25,167 nucleotides of DNA from Zygnema cylindricum (lineage: Eukaryota; Streptophyta; Zygnematophyceae; Zygnematales; Zygnemataceae). Location: positions 481,429 through 506,595 of the forward strand of contig JBBHKE010000879.1 of the NCBI GenBank assembly GCA_037447655.1. Direction: 5' to 3'. The translations under genes and the position numbers were made by a program. The notes under the pieces were generated by a model. The model was not told the DNA's origin and made no database searches. It saw only the letters and a program-made list of their open reading frames with translations. Of this stretch, positions 1 through 9,529 are shown piece after piece; position 1 is the first letter of the stretch, and each line of letters begins with the position of its first letter.

Positions 1-3000
1 TGTCACACGTGGTATGTGACACTTTATACACTTAAAAATATAATACATTATAGTATAAAGTATTAATATATAGCGTACTATATTTTTTCCACTTATCGGC
101 GATAAAGAATTAATTTGTCTCGAGCGAAATCGGCACCCTTGCGCGTTCGATACCATATAACTACCGGTATCAATGTTATCGCGATAAGTTTATTGTCGAT
201 ACATAACACTACAAATTTCAGCGACCAAAGCAACAATTCCCGTCGGCAAATAACACTGACACCAACTTAAAGCGCACAAAATAATTTTTTAATAGTTCGT
301 TTTATCATATTTTTTCGGCAGCTATATTACAAATTCATAAGTTACGTATGCAAATATTTTGGTTGTTGTGAATTTGTGACGTAGATTGACAGGGAGGAGC
401 ATGTTCAAAAGAAATAATTAATATTCACTACTTAATTTAGATTATAGAGAGAAAACAGAGAGAGAGTCAACCAAGCTGCCCCCATAGTTAGAACTAAACA
501 AGCAGACAAATTTATAGATGACCAAAATGTTGCATCAGACCGCATTCGAACCTAGGTTTTCGGAGAAATTTAGACTTCACCTTATCTATTAAGGCATAAA
601 CGTAACGATACATGTATATGGTTTGATATTAATTTATTAAGTTACGCAACGTCACTTTCACTTAAACAAACCAAATTGACGAAACGGCACATATAGACTA
701 CGGCGCTCGCGGACACGAATCTAACCGTGTAAAATACATGATCGAACGGACGTCGTCGCCGCCGCCAAACCCGAGTGAATATCTGGCTGCTTTCGTACAT
801 ACAGGCGCGCTGTGCTACGTGGCGCCAGATCATTGGACGACGGAAAAGATGGGAAGAGGAACGATGGCTCCCAAGCTAACATGTGTCAACTAGAAGGCCA
901 TGTTGTACAATGGTCGTACAATAAGTACAATCGGCCACTCTACCTTCTTGTACTATACACTATTTCGATTGGTCTATGATACAGTAGTAGGTAGCTGTGA
1001 GTAGGAGTTTAGGGACTTAGCGTGTTTGAGGCGTCTCTCTCCAGGTGACCTTTTGTATTTATAGGCCATCTTTGGCCAGCCATAACTAACTGCTCAAGGG
1101 AGCAAATTGAGTGATTCTTTTTGCTTCGGACTCCGAGGAGTCCACACTACACAGATGTGTAGTCAACCAGAGTATTTTTCTTTCCAGGGTGGCAGTATTT
1201 CGAAGGGAAAGTCAAAGTGGGGGAATGTGTCCGAATACTCATATTATAACTTTGTATTCTGCTGGGTTACTGAGCATACAGAAAGTCTTCTTTCACAAGG
1301 GTGAAGCTCTATTGGGTTTGTGACTGTCAAGTTGTCAGTCATTTGGGTTTGTATCAACTTGAAGTCGGGACTATATAGATAAGCCTCTTTGAATCTGCGA
1401 ATTCTGTGGGGGAATGGACCCCATAGAATTTCAGAGCCAAGTTGTAATTTCAAATTTGTACTATTCCGTATTGTTTATTTTCCTAACGGCGACAATTATG
1501 ATAAATGGTAAGACTATGGGTACAGAGACCATTTTTTGTTTAAAGGAATTATGGTCGATAAATGTTTCGGGGGGCAAAGGCATCTCAGCCAGCCTAGGGG
1601 GAGAGGGGGGGTGGATTTGAAAAAAAAATATACGTCGGGGTATTATAATTTTCATATGAACTACAAAAATGTACTTATAAAGTATTGACCGATGATTTTC
1701 GAATCTCTATAGGTGTAGGGAGATTACTTTATGAACCGCTGTTAGTACTCTATTTAGGTTGAAAAGCTTAATGACAATGAAACATTAACGCTAATTTATA
1801 CATTTAACATTGATTTGGATGCAACATTGTGGTACTGTACCGTCAATGTTGTGTATTGAGAGCCTTTTGCCGGTAATAGATATATAGGTTTTTTTGGCAT
1901 ACCGGTAATCAATAAATCGATTTGTATATTAATAAGTCTAATGTTCCTACAAAATTACGCTTTATCGCAATGAGTTATATGGACGATAAATATTACCTTA
2001 ATATGTTTGTAGGGAATGGGTTGTAAAAATAATTTCAAAACCTCTTTTTTTTTATTCTTTTGCACTTTTCTACACTTTATTTCTGTACATTATTTTTACA
2101 AACCCCCACCACCACTTCATGTATCGCGATGAATTTTTGGTAGTCGAGGAGCAATATTATAGACCTCCTCACCACTTGATATTTTGAAATATGGAAATTG
2201 GATTCACCAGGGTATAATACTACTTGATACAAAACACAATAGATCATGTGCACATGTTTGAACATGTGAGAACAAGTTTATGTACACTATTTAATAAATG
2301 TATAAGTCCGTGTTGTTGACACTAATTAAAGTGTATGTCAATTAATGTAAAGGAAAAAATGTTGTTATTCATATTATTTTGGGTTTGAGGGTGAAAATAT
2401 AGGGGCGCCCAATTAATTTTATTATCATTGGTATCGATTCGCTTTGTACCGTTCCCCTCTCCTTCTTGACATAATGAACACGACAATAATGATATAAATT
2501 GAAAGAGCTTATTTTTAATTTATTTCTTTTACGTTGTCGGTGTATTTTGATGACAGATTGAGTGATAAAAGACAAAAAAAAACAAGGAACCATGGCGGAA
2601 ATTTTTCAAATTAGTGGCTTTTACCCTGTCATAAGTGAGTATGACGCCACAATGTCACAAAACCTTTGGGCGTGTCCTCATGTGATCGTAACTTCACGAA
2701 CTTACTTTATGTTTTAGTGAAAGTTTTGCGTACACGACATTCAAATGTCACAATGTTTAAAAGTGAAATAGGTAATGAAGTTTGTGACGATCGTACAAGT
2801 AGATAATGCTTGCATCGGTTGTCAAAGTTTACAATGCTTGCGACGGTTCTCAACGTCTACAATCTGTTTTGTTTTTTTGTAACTGTGTTATGACGTCGCA
2901 TGTCTTTGCGTGACATTGTAGATGTACAACCTTCCAACCCTTTTGAGGGGTGAAGCAGACGCCTTTGCCTCTGCGTCTCCTGTCTAGTCGCCGTGAAATG

Positions 3001-3090
3001 ATATCGAATTCTTGAGGCCCCTGCAAAAAAAAAAAAATTAATGCAAATGGACAAAAAAAAATCGTGTACTTTTCATTTTCGTCTGTAATA
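1..3090. other. AT-rich intergenic stretch, no supported gene
   Basis: I find no convincing gene on either strand. Open frames are short, lack recognisable domains and show no GC-rich exon-like blocks. Small features seen: a 7-bp palindrome, TGTCACA/TGTGACA, at 1-21; a purine-rich run at 447-467; a TATA-like TATTTATA near 1055 followed by mixed sequence; and a G-rich tract with an adenine run at about 1567-1628. The part from 840 to 1450 has the texture of a decayed repeat, but I could not define its ends. Confidence 0.5.
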
Positions 3091-3390
3091 GTGTACACCG
3101 TGAATCGCTATTAGCATCAATATTTTGTTCGCCACTTAAAACACCTTTTCTCCGTAAACACTTGTGAGATTGTTGATCTGACGGTTGAAATTGAAAGGTA
3201 AGATTCTCAACTTCGAATTGGCGGTCGCAAATTGAAAATCGGGCAATTGTGTACGGAGATGTGTACGTAGATGTTTAAAGTGGCGGAAAAAATATTAACG
3301 ATAATAGTGATACACGGTGTACTTTACTTTCATTTTCGTCTGAAACTTCACTTTTCATTTTCGTACTTTTCATTTTCGTCTGAAATAGTC
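3064..3390. repeat. Short direct repeats CTTTTCATTTTCGTCTG flanking an inserted element
   Basis: The motif (C)TTTCATTTTCGTCTG, or a near copy, occurs around 3067, 3327, 3350 and 3368. The first copy lies left of the inverted-repeat element at 3096-3319 and the others lie right of it. The outer copies are both followed by an AATAGT-like tail. The simplest reading is a short tandem array that was split by the element, rather than a target-site duplication, because the array has more than two copies. Confidence 0.6.
3096..3319. mobile_element. Short TA-flanked inverted-repeat element, family A, copy 1
   Basis: The element starts CACCGTGAATCGCTATTAGC and ends with an imperfect reverse complement, ending CGGTG. 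A TA dinucleotide flanks it on each side (3094-3095 and 3320-3321), as expected for MITEs mobilised by Tc1/mariner-type transposases. The interior is an imperfect palindrome, with CGCCACTTAAAACA on the left and TGTTTAAAGTGGCGG-like sequence on the right. It shares this interior with the elements at 5824 and 10732. At 224 bp it has no coding capacity, so it is non-autonomous. The family assignment to a mariner-like mobiliser is inferred from termini and TA flanks only. Confidence 0.75.
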
Positions 3391-3399
3391 AGAAACTTG

Positions 3400-4030
3400 A
3401 AAATTGAAATCCTTTGATAGCCGGTTCCCACCGGAGCATTTGAAACTTTTTGCCCATTCCGATGATTTTCTGAAAACTCATCGGAAAACGGGTGTCGTTC
3501 ACACCAAAATTCTGGCACGTAACTCCGATCGAAGGTGTCCTATGACACGTCACACGATTTGACGTCATCAAACAAAGGCGCGAAAACAATCTCGCAGATT
3601 TTCAAATTTACTATGCTCCAAGGGCGACGACTGTGGCTCAAAGTCATGCAGATTTTTCGCGCGAAAACAACGAAATAGCCGTTCGGATGTTGTTTTTGCT
3701 ACGTCAGCTTTTCGGGTTACCGTTGGCCTGTTTCACAGAAAGACGCAACTTTTACCCTATTTCTATATCCGACAATATTTTGAGGAAGTCGTTTGTACGG
3801 TTTTCCGAGAACTTCCGAAATCTACAAAGTCGGTGCTCGGAAAGCCGTACATTATTCGAACGTCCGTCTGTTGCGGAAGTGATTTTTTTTCCGGTTGGAA
3901 CACGTTATGAGACGTGCGAAGCTATTTTAATATTTGAGGAGCAGTGATACTTTAATTTAAAACACACATCTCACAACTTGTTTTAATTGAAGTTTGAAGA
4001 CGTGACATGATGTGGCCGTCGGACAACAAC
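3400..4030. other. Intergenic stretch, no recognisable gene
   Basis: The longest plus-strand frame here (3633-3947, 104 codons) has no recognisable domain, signal peptide or compositional bias. It also lacks the GC-rich exon signature seen in the two domain genes. CGGTTCCCACCGG-like sequence near 3422 and its partial reverse complement near 3890 hint at a decayed inverted pair, but the rest of the arms does not align well. Confidence 0.4.
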
Positions 4031-4035
4031 ATGTA

Positions 4036-4653
4036 CACCGCGAATCGTAATTAGAGTAAAGAAAAAATAAGAGTACAAAAACAAAAAAAAAACAATTAGA
4101 GTAATGAACGCTAATTTATGTGATAGAGCTTTTTCAACTATGAAGTTTAGTCTAATTTATTTAAGCATTATATATTAGGTTATGTCGGCGATAATTTTTT
4201 GCGTGATAATTATGAACACTAAATTACGTAAATGTACAAAATGTGTCAGTCCGTATAGTATTGACGTCATTATGACGCTGGTACTATTTGTCGCATTCAA
4301 TGTCAGTTAAAGTTCACACTGACGACGATGCTGTCGACGGACGAGAGCTATGCGAACGGATTTTTTTCGATGTGATTGATTTTTTTGTTTAGTGCGATTT
4401 CACGTGCGAGCGCGGTTCTATTAAATCATTATTTGTACCTTTTTATTTATAAAAGTACAATTTTGCACGGTCAGACATCGTCCGTACTCCACACTATTTA
4501 AAAATGACCTATATTAGAGTTTTTTACGCTAATTAAACCTCACCTAAATTAGAATAATGAAAAAATTAGAATCGATTACTCTATTTGATGTGATTGACCC
4601 GAAATTTCGAGCGACCGAATTAGAGTAATTTACTCTAATTACGATTCGCGGTG
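4036..4653. mobile_element. TA-flanked inverted-repeat element, family B, copy 1
   Basis: The ends are CACCGCGAATCGTAATTAGA at the left and its reverse complement at the right, so the inverted repeats are near-perfect over about 25 bp. TA flanks lie at 4034-4035 and 4654-4655. The 618-bp interior is AT-rich, repeats TTAGAGTAA/TTACTCTAA motifs and has no long frame. An internal block around 4425-4500 (TTTGCACGGTCAGACA and neighbours) is found in reverse orientation in the element at 12910-13482, which shows the two are relatives inserted in opposite orientations. Confidence 0.75.
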
Positions 4654-4658
4654 TAGTA

Positions 4659-5198
4659 CACCGTGAATCGGTATTGGCGTAATGGACGCTATTTAAGGTA
4701 CCTTTTTTTTTCCCCAAATTCTTAAACAGCATAAATTATTCTGTTTTTTCTTTTACGCCATTTAGGGTTTTTTTCCAATTTTTATCGTCTAAATAGAGTG
4801 TTGTATGGTTGGTGTCATACCGTACAAAAATGTACCTTTTTAAGTGAGAAAGTATAATTAATGGGTTTTAGTAACCACGGACGCATGAGAATATGCGCTC
4901 TAAAAAGGGGATGCAATCGGGTTGTCAAAAATCACGTTCTCACATATTGGTCCGGCAACTGCGTTTCGACGGTGTGAATGTACGATTTGTGTACGATTTG
5001 TCACATTTTGAACAGAACCTATATTAGTGTAAACAAGTTTGGGGCGGGTGTTTATTTTTTTTTAAATCCAAATTAGTATAAGTAAATATCCAGTATGTAT
5101 GTTTTTTTTGAAAAAATCCAAATTCTCAATTAGCGTAAATAACGGTAAATTGTTCCTACATGCTAAAGAAACATTTACGCGAATAACGATTCACGGTG
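4659..5198. mobile_element. TA-flanked inverted-repeat element, diverged family B member
   Basis: The left end is CACCGTGAATCGGTATTGGC, and the right end carries the matching inverted repeat with a GCGAATAACGATTCACGGTG terminus. TA flanks are at 4657-4658 and 5199-5200. The interior part around 4797-4880 (GTTGGTGTCATACCGTAC, AATGTACCTTTTTAAGTGAG) is a diverged version of the interior of the elements at 4036 and 12910. At about 540 bp it is non-coding. Only TAGTA separates it from the preceding element. Confidence 0.7.
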
Positions 5199-5201
5199 TA
5201 C

Positions 5202-5820
5202 ATTCAAGTTTGTAGATGACGCAAATTGTACTTTCATTTTTTGCAGTTTAATTGTATGGTTGTAATTTTATCGGTTAAACGACAGGAAAAAACCCCTTAC
5301 CTTTGGCACATGGGGACACACCGTCAAACATGTACAATGTCACAAAAAACTTTAACTTCTACAACCGCAACCGTCGCAATTTTTAACACATTTTCAACCG
5401 TCACATTTCAAAGTAACGATTTCGTTTTCGCACAGCGGAACACTTTGAAAAGTGGTACAAAGAATCTTCACTAAAATACAAAGTTACAACTCAAAGTTGC
5501 AGTTACGTGGGTATACCGCAGCACAGCACTGATATTTCAAGCTACAGTCCAAACCAATACGATAAAGCCTGTCAAGCGAAAAAAAAATGCACATCTCGGC
5601 GCGTGGTATCATTAGTCCTATTCACCGCCTTTATTTTTCTGGAATATATCTCGGCCGTCCGATTGTGCTTCCTAGTACCAATAGGTGTCCACCGCTGACG
5701 GAATCCCGGGATATCCGGCGAGTCCATGAACATAAACTCATAAAGAGGCGACCCCACTCCAAAACTTAGAAGTTACAGCCGTAAGCCCGTAAACGTTGCA
5801 GTACATGACATGACAGTACA
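5202..5820. other. Spacer between inverted-repeat elements, no recognised gene
   Basis: Short frames exist on both strands (for example 5226-5474 and 5587-5769 on plus) but none shows a recognisable domain. The stretch 5320-5410 repeats AACCGTC-type motifs, and similar motifs occur near 2820-2860, so part of this may be an older shared repeat. The block at 5580-5760 is more GC-rich than its surroundings, but no product can be proposed. Confidence 0.35.
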
Positions 5821-5823
5821 GTA

Positions 5824-6040
5824 CACCGTCGATCGTATTTAGCGTGTATGATTTTTTCGCCACTAAAAACATCTTTTCTCCGTACACATATGTCCGATTT
5901 TCAATTTGAGACCGGCAATCGATAGCTGAGAATCTTACCTTTCAATCGCAACCGTCAGACCCACAATCCGATATGTATGTACGGATATAAGATGTTTTAA
6001 GAGACAAAAAGAACATACACGCTAAATACGATCGACGGTG
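5824..6040. mobile_element. Short TA-flanked inverted-repeat element, family A, copy 2
   Basis: The terminal repeats CACCGTCGATCGTATTTAGC... and their reverse complement match perfectly for about 27 bp inside the element. The symmetry continues outward through TACAGTA on the left and TACTGTA on the right. TA flanks are at 5822-5823 and 6041-6042. The interior shares TTTTTCGCCACT-AAAACAT and TTTTCTCCGTACACA with the elements at 3096 and 10732. At 217 bp with perfect ends, it looks like the youngest member in the window. It lies about 165 bp upstream of the copy 1 start codon. Confidence 0.8.
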
Positions 6041-6530
6041 TACTGTATAGTCATGTTTAGTACGTACAGTACTGTACTCTCCGTCCCTTCACTTATCTAT
6101 CTCATTTTCAGCGGACATACGCCGATTTGGCCTCCGATTCTCTTCATTAAGCCTAATAAATTCCCGTCTTTGACACGAGTTTATCACCATTTCTTTCAGC
6201 AGCCATGAAATCTCTCAGCTTTTTTTCCCTCTTTCTCATGGCCACTCTTATGAGATCTTGCCACGCGGCGTGACCTCGCCAGCTATTAGCTGGCAATTTG
6301 CTCGCAGCATCGGTCGATGTGAATCCCGATGCGGCGCCGGCTTCTACTTTTACCACCGATATATGCATGGATTCTATGCTGTTTTTCCTATCTCGGGAAA
6401 TACATTGCTGCTATATTTAATTAAATGTGCCTAATGTTAAGCTTGAGTCATAGTAAACCTGCAACCGACGAAGCTCTTCGTAATTGTCACATAATCGATA
6501 AAAGTTAGGTTTTTTATATTGATTTCATTT

Positions 6531-6803
6531 TCACACGCTAACTATTTCGTGTTCATTGTAACAAATTCTCTGCCTTTTTCTGGCGTTGGCACACTGGAGA
6601 CAGTTGTCACACTGGTGACAGTTGGCACACTGGGGACAGTTGTCGCACTGGTGACAGTTGGCACAATGGTGACACTTGTCCTTCTCTGAGCTGCTCTGGT
6701 GGTGGTTTTCTCCACCTGCCATTGCAGCTGCCAATGTCAATGTTGACAAGAATTTCAATGTCAACAAAATAGTAATGATAATAATGTTGACAATAAACAA
6801 CAT
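6531..6803 (-). CDS. Possible small secreted CxxC-repeat peptide, antisense in intron 1 of copy 1
   Basis: The minus strand is open for 90 codons from ATG at 6803 to TGA at 6531. The first ~30 residues have a signal-peptide layout: a short start, a long hydrophobic core rich in Ile and Leu, then AAAMA before GG as a possible cleavage site. After a polar linker (residues 31-43) come five 6-residue units of the type CxxCxN, giving ten cysteines spaced CxxC, then a basic ARKRQR and one more cysteine. Across units the cysteine and asparagine codons are kept; the only cysteine codon change is synonymous (TGC for TGT). The repeat is an 18-bp minisatellite, so the frame could be an accident of repeat expansion. 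No TATA or splice evidence is visible, and no counterpart is found in intron 1 of copy 2. If real, such spacing would suggest metal binding or a disulfide-rich secreted peptide. Confidence 0.3.
   Translation of the reverse strand: MLFIVNIIIITILLTLKFLSTLTLAAAMAGGENHHQSSSEKDKCHHCANCHQCDNCPQCANCHQCDNCLQCANARKRQRICYNEHEIVSV
6586..6675. repeat. 18-bp minisatellite, five units
   Basis: Five consecutive 18-bp units of consensus TTGNCACACTGGNGACAG start at 6586, 6604, 6622, 6640 and 6658. They differ mainly at two positions, and GGC and GTC alternate after the leading TT. The unit length is a multiple of three, so it produces a six-residue protein periodicity on the minus strand. Confidence 0.9.
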
Positions 6804-7110
6804 TTTCTATGCCCATGTCAAATCAAATTCAATTTTAAGTGCAATGTCAATGTTAGCCCTAATGTCAATGTCAATGTCAATATGGACGCTTATGGCAATG
6901 TCAATGTACACGCTAATATAAATGTCAATGTTTGAAATGTCAATGTCCACGCTAATTTAGATATCAATATAATATATTATGTCAATGTTAGTGTCGATGC
7001 CAATGTCAGTGGCATTGGCAATGTCGATGACAATGTCAATTTCAGCGCCAAAATTTTAATTTTAGAGTATGTATTAATTCATGTCGAAAGATACTATGTC
7101 AATGTGAATC
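6725..7110. repeat. Degenerate (AATGTC)n repeat in intron 1 of copy 1
   Basis: The hexamer AATGTC, or near variants, recurs dozens of times with irregular interruptions, for example as consecutive ATGTCA units near 6860-6885. Copy 2's intron 1 holds only scattered traces of the motif (about 16840-17035), so most of the expansion occurred after the duplication or was lost from copy 2. The repeat explains why the plus-strand frame 6676-6921 is open, with its Met-Ser/Ala periodicity. Confidence 0.8.
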
Positions 7111-8166
7111 TACTGATGTAAAGATGTTGACATCACCCAAACATCTTTTGTTACATACTATTGTACTTACCGCAGCCACTTTTTTCTGTCAGAATTCTTA
7201 TTTTTTAAATTCAAAGAATCTGAAGCATTATTGTTTAGTCACCCCATCCTCTGAATTAGTCTGCATCTAGCAATGTCCAAAGCTATATGTTGAACTTCTC
7301 AGAAAAAAACAATATTCCCATATCCACTCCTGACTTAGTGGTTCAAAATCAGCCAATCTTCAAGTTTGACTGCAAAAGTCTCCATGTTCACTGCTTGCAC
7401 TGTAGCAACTGTACTTCTTCGGCCTGGCATTTGCCAGAATATCCATAACTTAATGAACATTCTTTTGTGACACTGATTTATCACTCGCTTTTACAACCGC
7501 CTGTGGCAAGGAAATTGTGGAATGGGAGAAGCACAACAACACCTTCCCTGTCGGCCAATGGGAGCCATTCCCTGCTGACAGCGCCGCCGAATGCGCCGCC
7601 GCTTGCGCTGCGAATTCGTACCGCTGCGCCGCAGTCATCTGGGGGGACGCCAAAGTGCTGCCCTACTCCGACGACGCCAAGTGTCAGTTCGTCAGCGAGC
7701 TCCGAGGCTTCATGCCAAGCATGCCAGCTGGCGTCAACCTCTACACGCCATGCGGCAGTGAGTTCTTTCACCACCTCTCTCTGCCATTTTAAACTCTTCT
7801 AACGCGCCAGATTGATGAGAATGACGTCCAAAATCTCTTAAACTCTTGGCCATTCTTTCTTTTGTTGAGGTTCCTAAATCTGAAACACGGCTTGTCTGGT
7901 GTTGCAGCCGGATGCGGCGCCGTGGTGGCGGGATATGAACTCCACAAGAGCACTCTCCCATTGGGCGTATGGGAGGCGTTCTTTGCGGCCGACGCGGCGG
8001 GATGCGCAGAATCATGTGCGGCCAATTCGAACCGTTGCATTGCCGCCATTTGGGAGGAAGCCCAAGTGCTGCCACTTTCAGATGACGCCAAGTGTCAGTT
8101 CGTCAGCAAGCTCACCGGGTACACGCCGGATGTTTCGGAAGGAGTGGATCTCTACGTGAGGTGCTC

Positions 8167-8460
8167 GTAAGCTGGGTGAAAGAATGGTTTGAGGTGTCAC
8201 GTCTTACACACATCTCACCATTTCCAGTTTGTAATATGTGATATGCGATCCACTACTGTAGTTTCCCTACCTGTAGACTGTAGTCAACACATAGTCAATG
8301 CTTCCACTGTCAATCCCCAGCTCTAAATTGAGCATTTAGATTTTAATTTTAGAGGTAGTGAGGTCAGCGGATGAGTGCCACTCGTGTATATTTTTATTGT
8401 TAGGCGCTTGCCGAGACCGAGGCCAATGTAGGTAACATGTTGTACTGTTCCTCCGACGAA
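8167..8460 (+). other. Conserved 3' flank of copy 1 with donor-like stop and acceptor-like site
   Basis: The stop codon sits inside GTAAGC (8167-8172), a good 5' splice-site match. About 235 bp downstream, TTGTTAG at 8397-8403 resembles a 3' splice site. It is followed by GCGCTTGCCGAG and a GC-rich block that is strongly conserved with 18665-18722 after copy 2. Another conserved segment, TAGTCAATGCTTCCACTGTC, lies near 8292-8311. This is probably 3' UTR. A 3' UTR intron, or an isoform that removes the stop, is possible. In copy 1 the spliced frame would reach TAG after about nine codons. Confidence 0.4.
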
Positions 8461-8754
8461 AAAATATTCCGAGCAGTATGTATAGCTCTCACTTGGTTTT
8501 TGTGTTGTTTTTCAGACAGGAAATGGTAGAGTCAATGGGCGAATCGGCAGATCGGCCGAATTCGCGTGAATTTTGTAGGTCGGTTCTATTTATGTTCAAT
8601 ATTTCGTTGAACAGGATAGTTGTTCGGGAGCTAATATAGACCGCGGGCCGAGTAAAAGTTAAAAGGAAATTCGAGGATTCGTTGGATTTATCTTCGATGC
8701 AATGGATCGAAAACAAAAATCAATTTAAAATGATGTGCTTCAAGAATTCCGTAG

Positions 8755-9525
8755 CCATCAAAAATGTATAATTCATGGGAGAAGTTAATGTATAACCTTT
8801 AATAGGTATTTCTGATGTGAAAACCTCAAGCGCTTGAATTGGCATGTATGGCATATGACATATACCTTCATTATTGATGTTTGCTTTCCTACGATACACT
8901 TATGACCATTTAAATGCAGCTCCGATGGTTTAACTTTTTTTTCTCTTCTTATTCTTCTTCTTCTTCTTCTTCTTGGTTTTCTTTTTTGCTTTGGTTTCTT
9001 GCTTTCATCGTTGTTTCTATAGAGGATTTTCTGAAAGATTTTAACTTTTCTTATATATCACTTCTCATCTAAAAATGATGGACAAATTTCCAAGTTTATT
9101 TTCTATTTATATCCTACAACAAACAGTTCGGACATTCCTAAATTGTATGTTGCCTCGCATCATTTTGTCATAAGACCACTCGGAGAACATGTCAAATTGC
9201 TTCTGTGTGCCCAATGGTCAGTCCTTGAGAAAGCTTTACATTTTCCGTAAGGTTACGAAAGGGAACGTTTTCAGAGTCGTAAAAGAACAGTAAGACATTG
9301 GCACACAACAACGCAAGGATGAAAGGTAATGAGTCGTGGCTATGCTGAACAAATAAGCAAATGTGTTTTTGCCAAAAACATTTCTTTGATTTCCAGTCTA
9401 CTGCTGGCAATTTTACTGGCGAATGTGGCTCGATTGTTCACTGGACATTTTGCATCAGGGTATTACACAACAGCACCAGAGATTGAAATCACATATTCCT
9501 AACAATTAAAGACAATAACAGATAC
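8755..9525. repeat. Duplicated downstream block, copy D1
   Basis: This AT-rich block aligns by eye with 18825-20190 and with part of 21712-22855. Landmarks in order are ATTCATGG, TTTCTGATGTGAAAA.CTCAAG, TGACATATACCTTCATTATTGATGT, TATATATCACTTCTCATC, ATGTTGCCTCGCATCATTTTG, AAATTGCTTCTGTGTGCCCAATG, ATTGGCACACAACAACG and ACCAGAGATTGAAATC. A TTC microsatellite (about 8952-8975) is private to this copy. No gene is supported; a minus-strand frame at 9192-9410 is noted in the findings. Confidence 0.7.
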
Positions 9526-9529
9526 CTAA

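Larger units (their letters stand above)
6205..8170 (+). pseudogene. Damaged copy of a secreted two-domain PAN/Apple-like protein gene (copy 1)
   Basis: This is a tandem paralogue of the gene at 16295-18442 with the same three-exon plan: exon 1 at 6205-6364, exon 2 at 7497-7757, exon 3 at 7908-8170 (TAA). Exons 2 and 3 have exactly the lengths of the copy 2 exons (261 and 263 nt). They are fully open and keep all six cysteines of each 86-residue domain. Exon 1 encodes a signal-peptide start, MKSLSFFSLF..., but codon 23 is TGA (6271-6273), directly after CHAA where copy 2 has glycine GGA. The first donor is GC (6365-6366) instead of GT. The first acceptor is AA (7495-7496) where the aligned, relic acceptor of copy 2 reads AG. 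The second intron has a normal GTGAG donor and GCAG acceptor. Three independent lesions around exon 1 with intact domain exons suggest recent loss, or use of an unseen alternative first exon. A sequencing error could explain one lesion but hardly all three. The domain identification is by cysteine pattern only. Confidence 0.65.

Noticed and set aside
540-580. tRNA T-arm-like GGTTCGAAT on the minus strand
   Set aside because: The flanking bases do not form a T stem, and no D-arm, anticodon arm or acceptor stem is found.
1205-1430. Polypurine tract-like GTGGGGGAAT sites suggesting a Copia-type LTR border
   Set aside because: The motif occurs twice, but no matching LTR pair, primer binding site or polyprotein is visible, so the border cannot be supported.
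6271-6273. Selenocysteine or programmed readthrough at the TGA of copy 1
   Set aside because: The aligned residue in copy 2 is an ordinary glycine at the signal peptide border, and two splice-site lesions accompany the stop. Decay is simpler.
6725-7110. CRISPR-like or regulatory array from the recurring ATGTCA motif
   Set aside because: The spacing is irregular, units are directly adjacent or degenerate, and the setting is a eukaryotic intron. It is a decayed simple repeat.
7467-7802. Plus-strand 111-codon frame over exon 2 of copy 1
   Set aside because: It is the same shadow frame as in copy 2; it lacks the domain cysteines and crosses the real donor.
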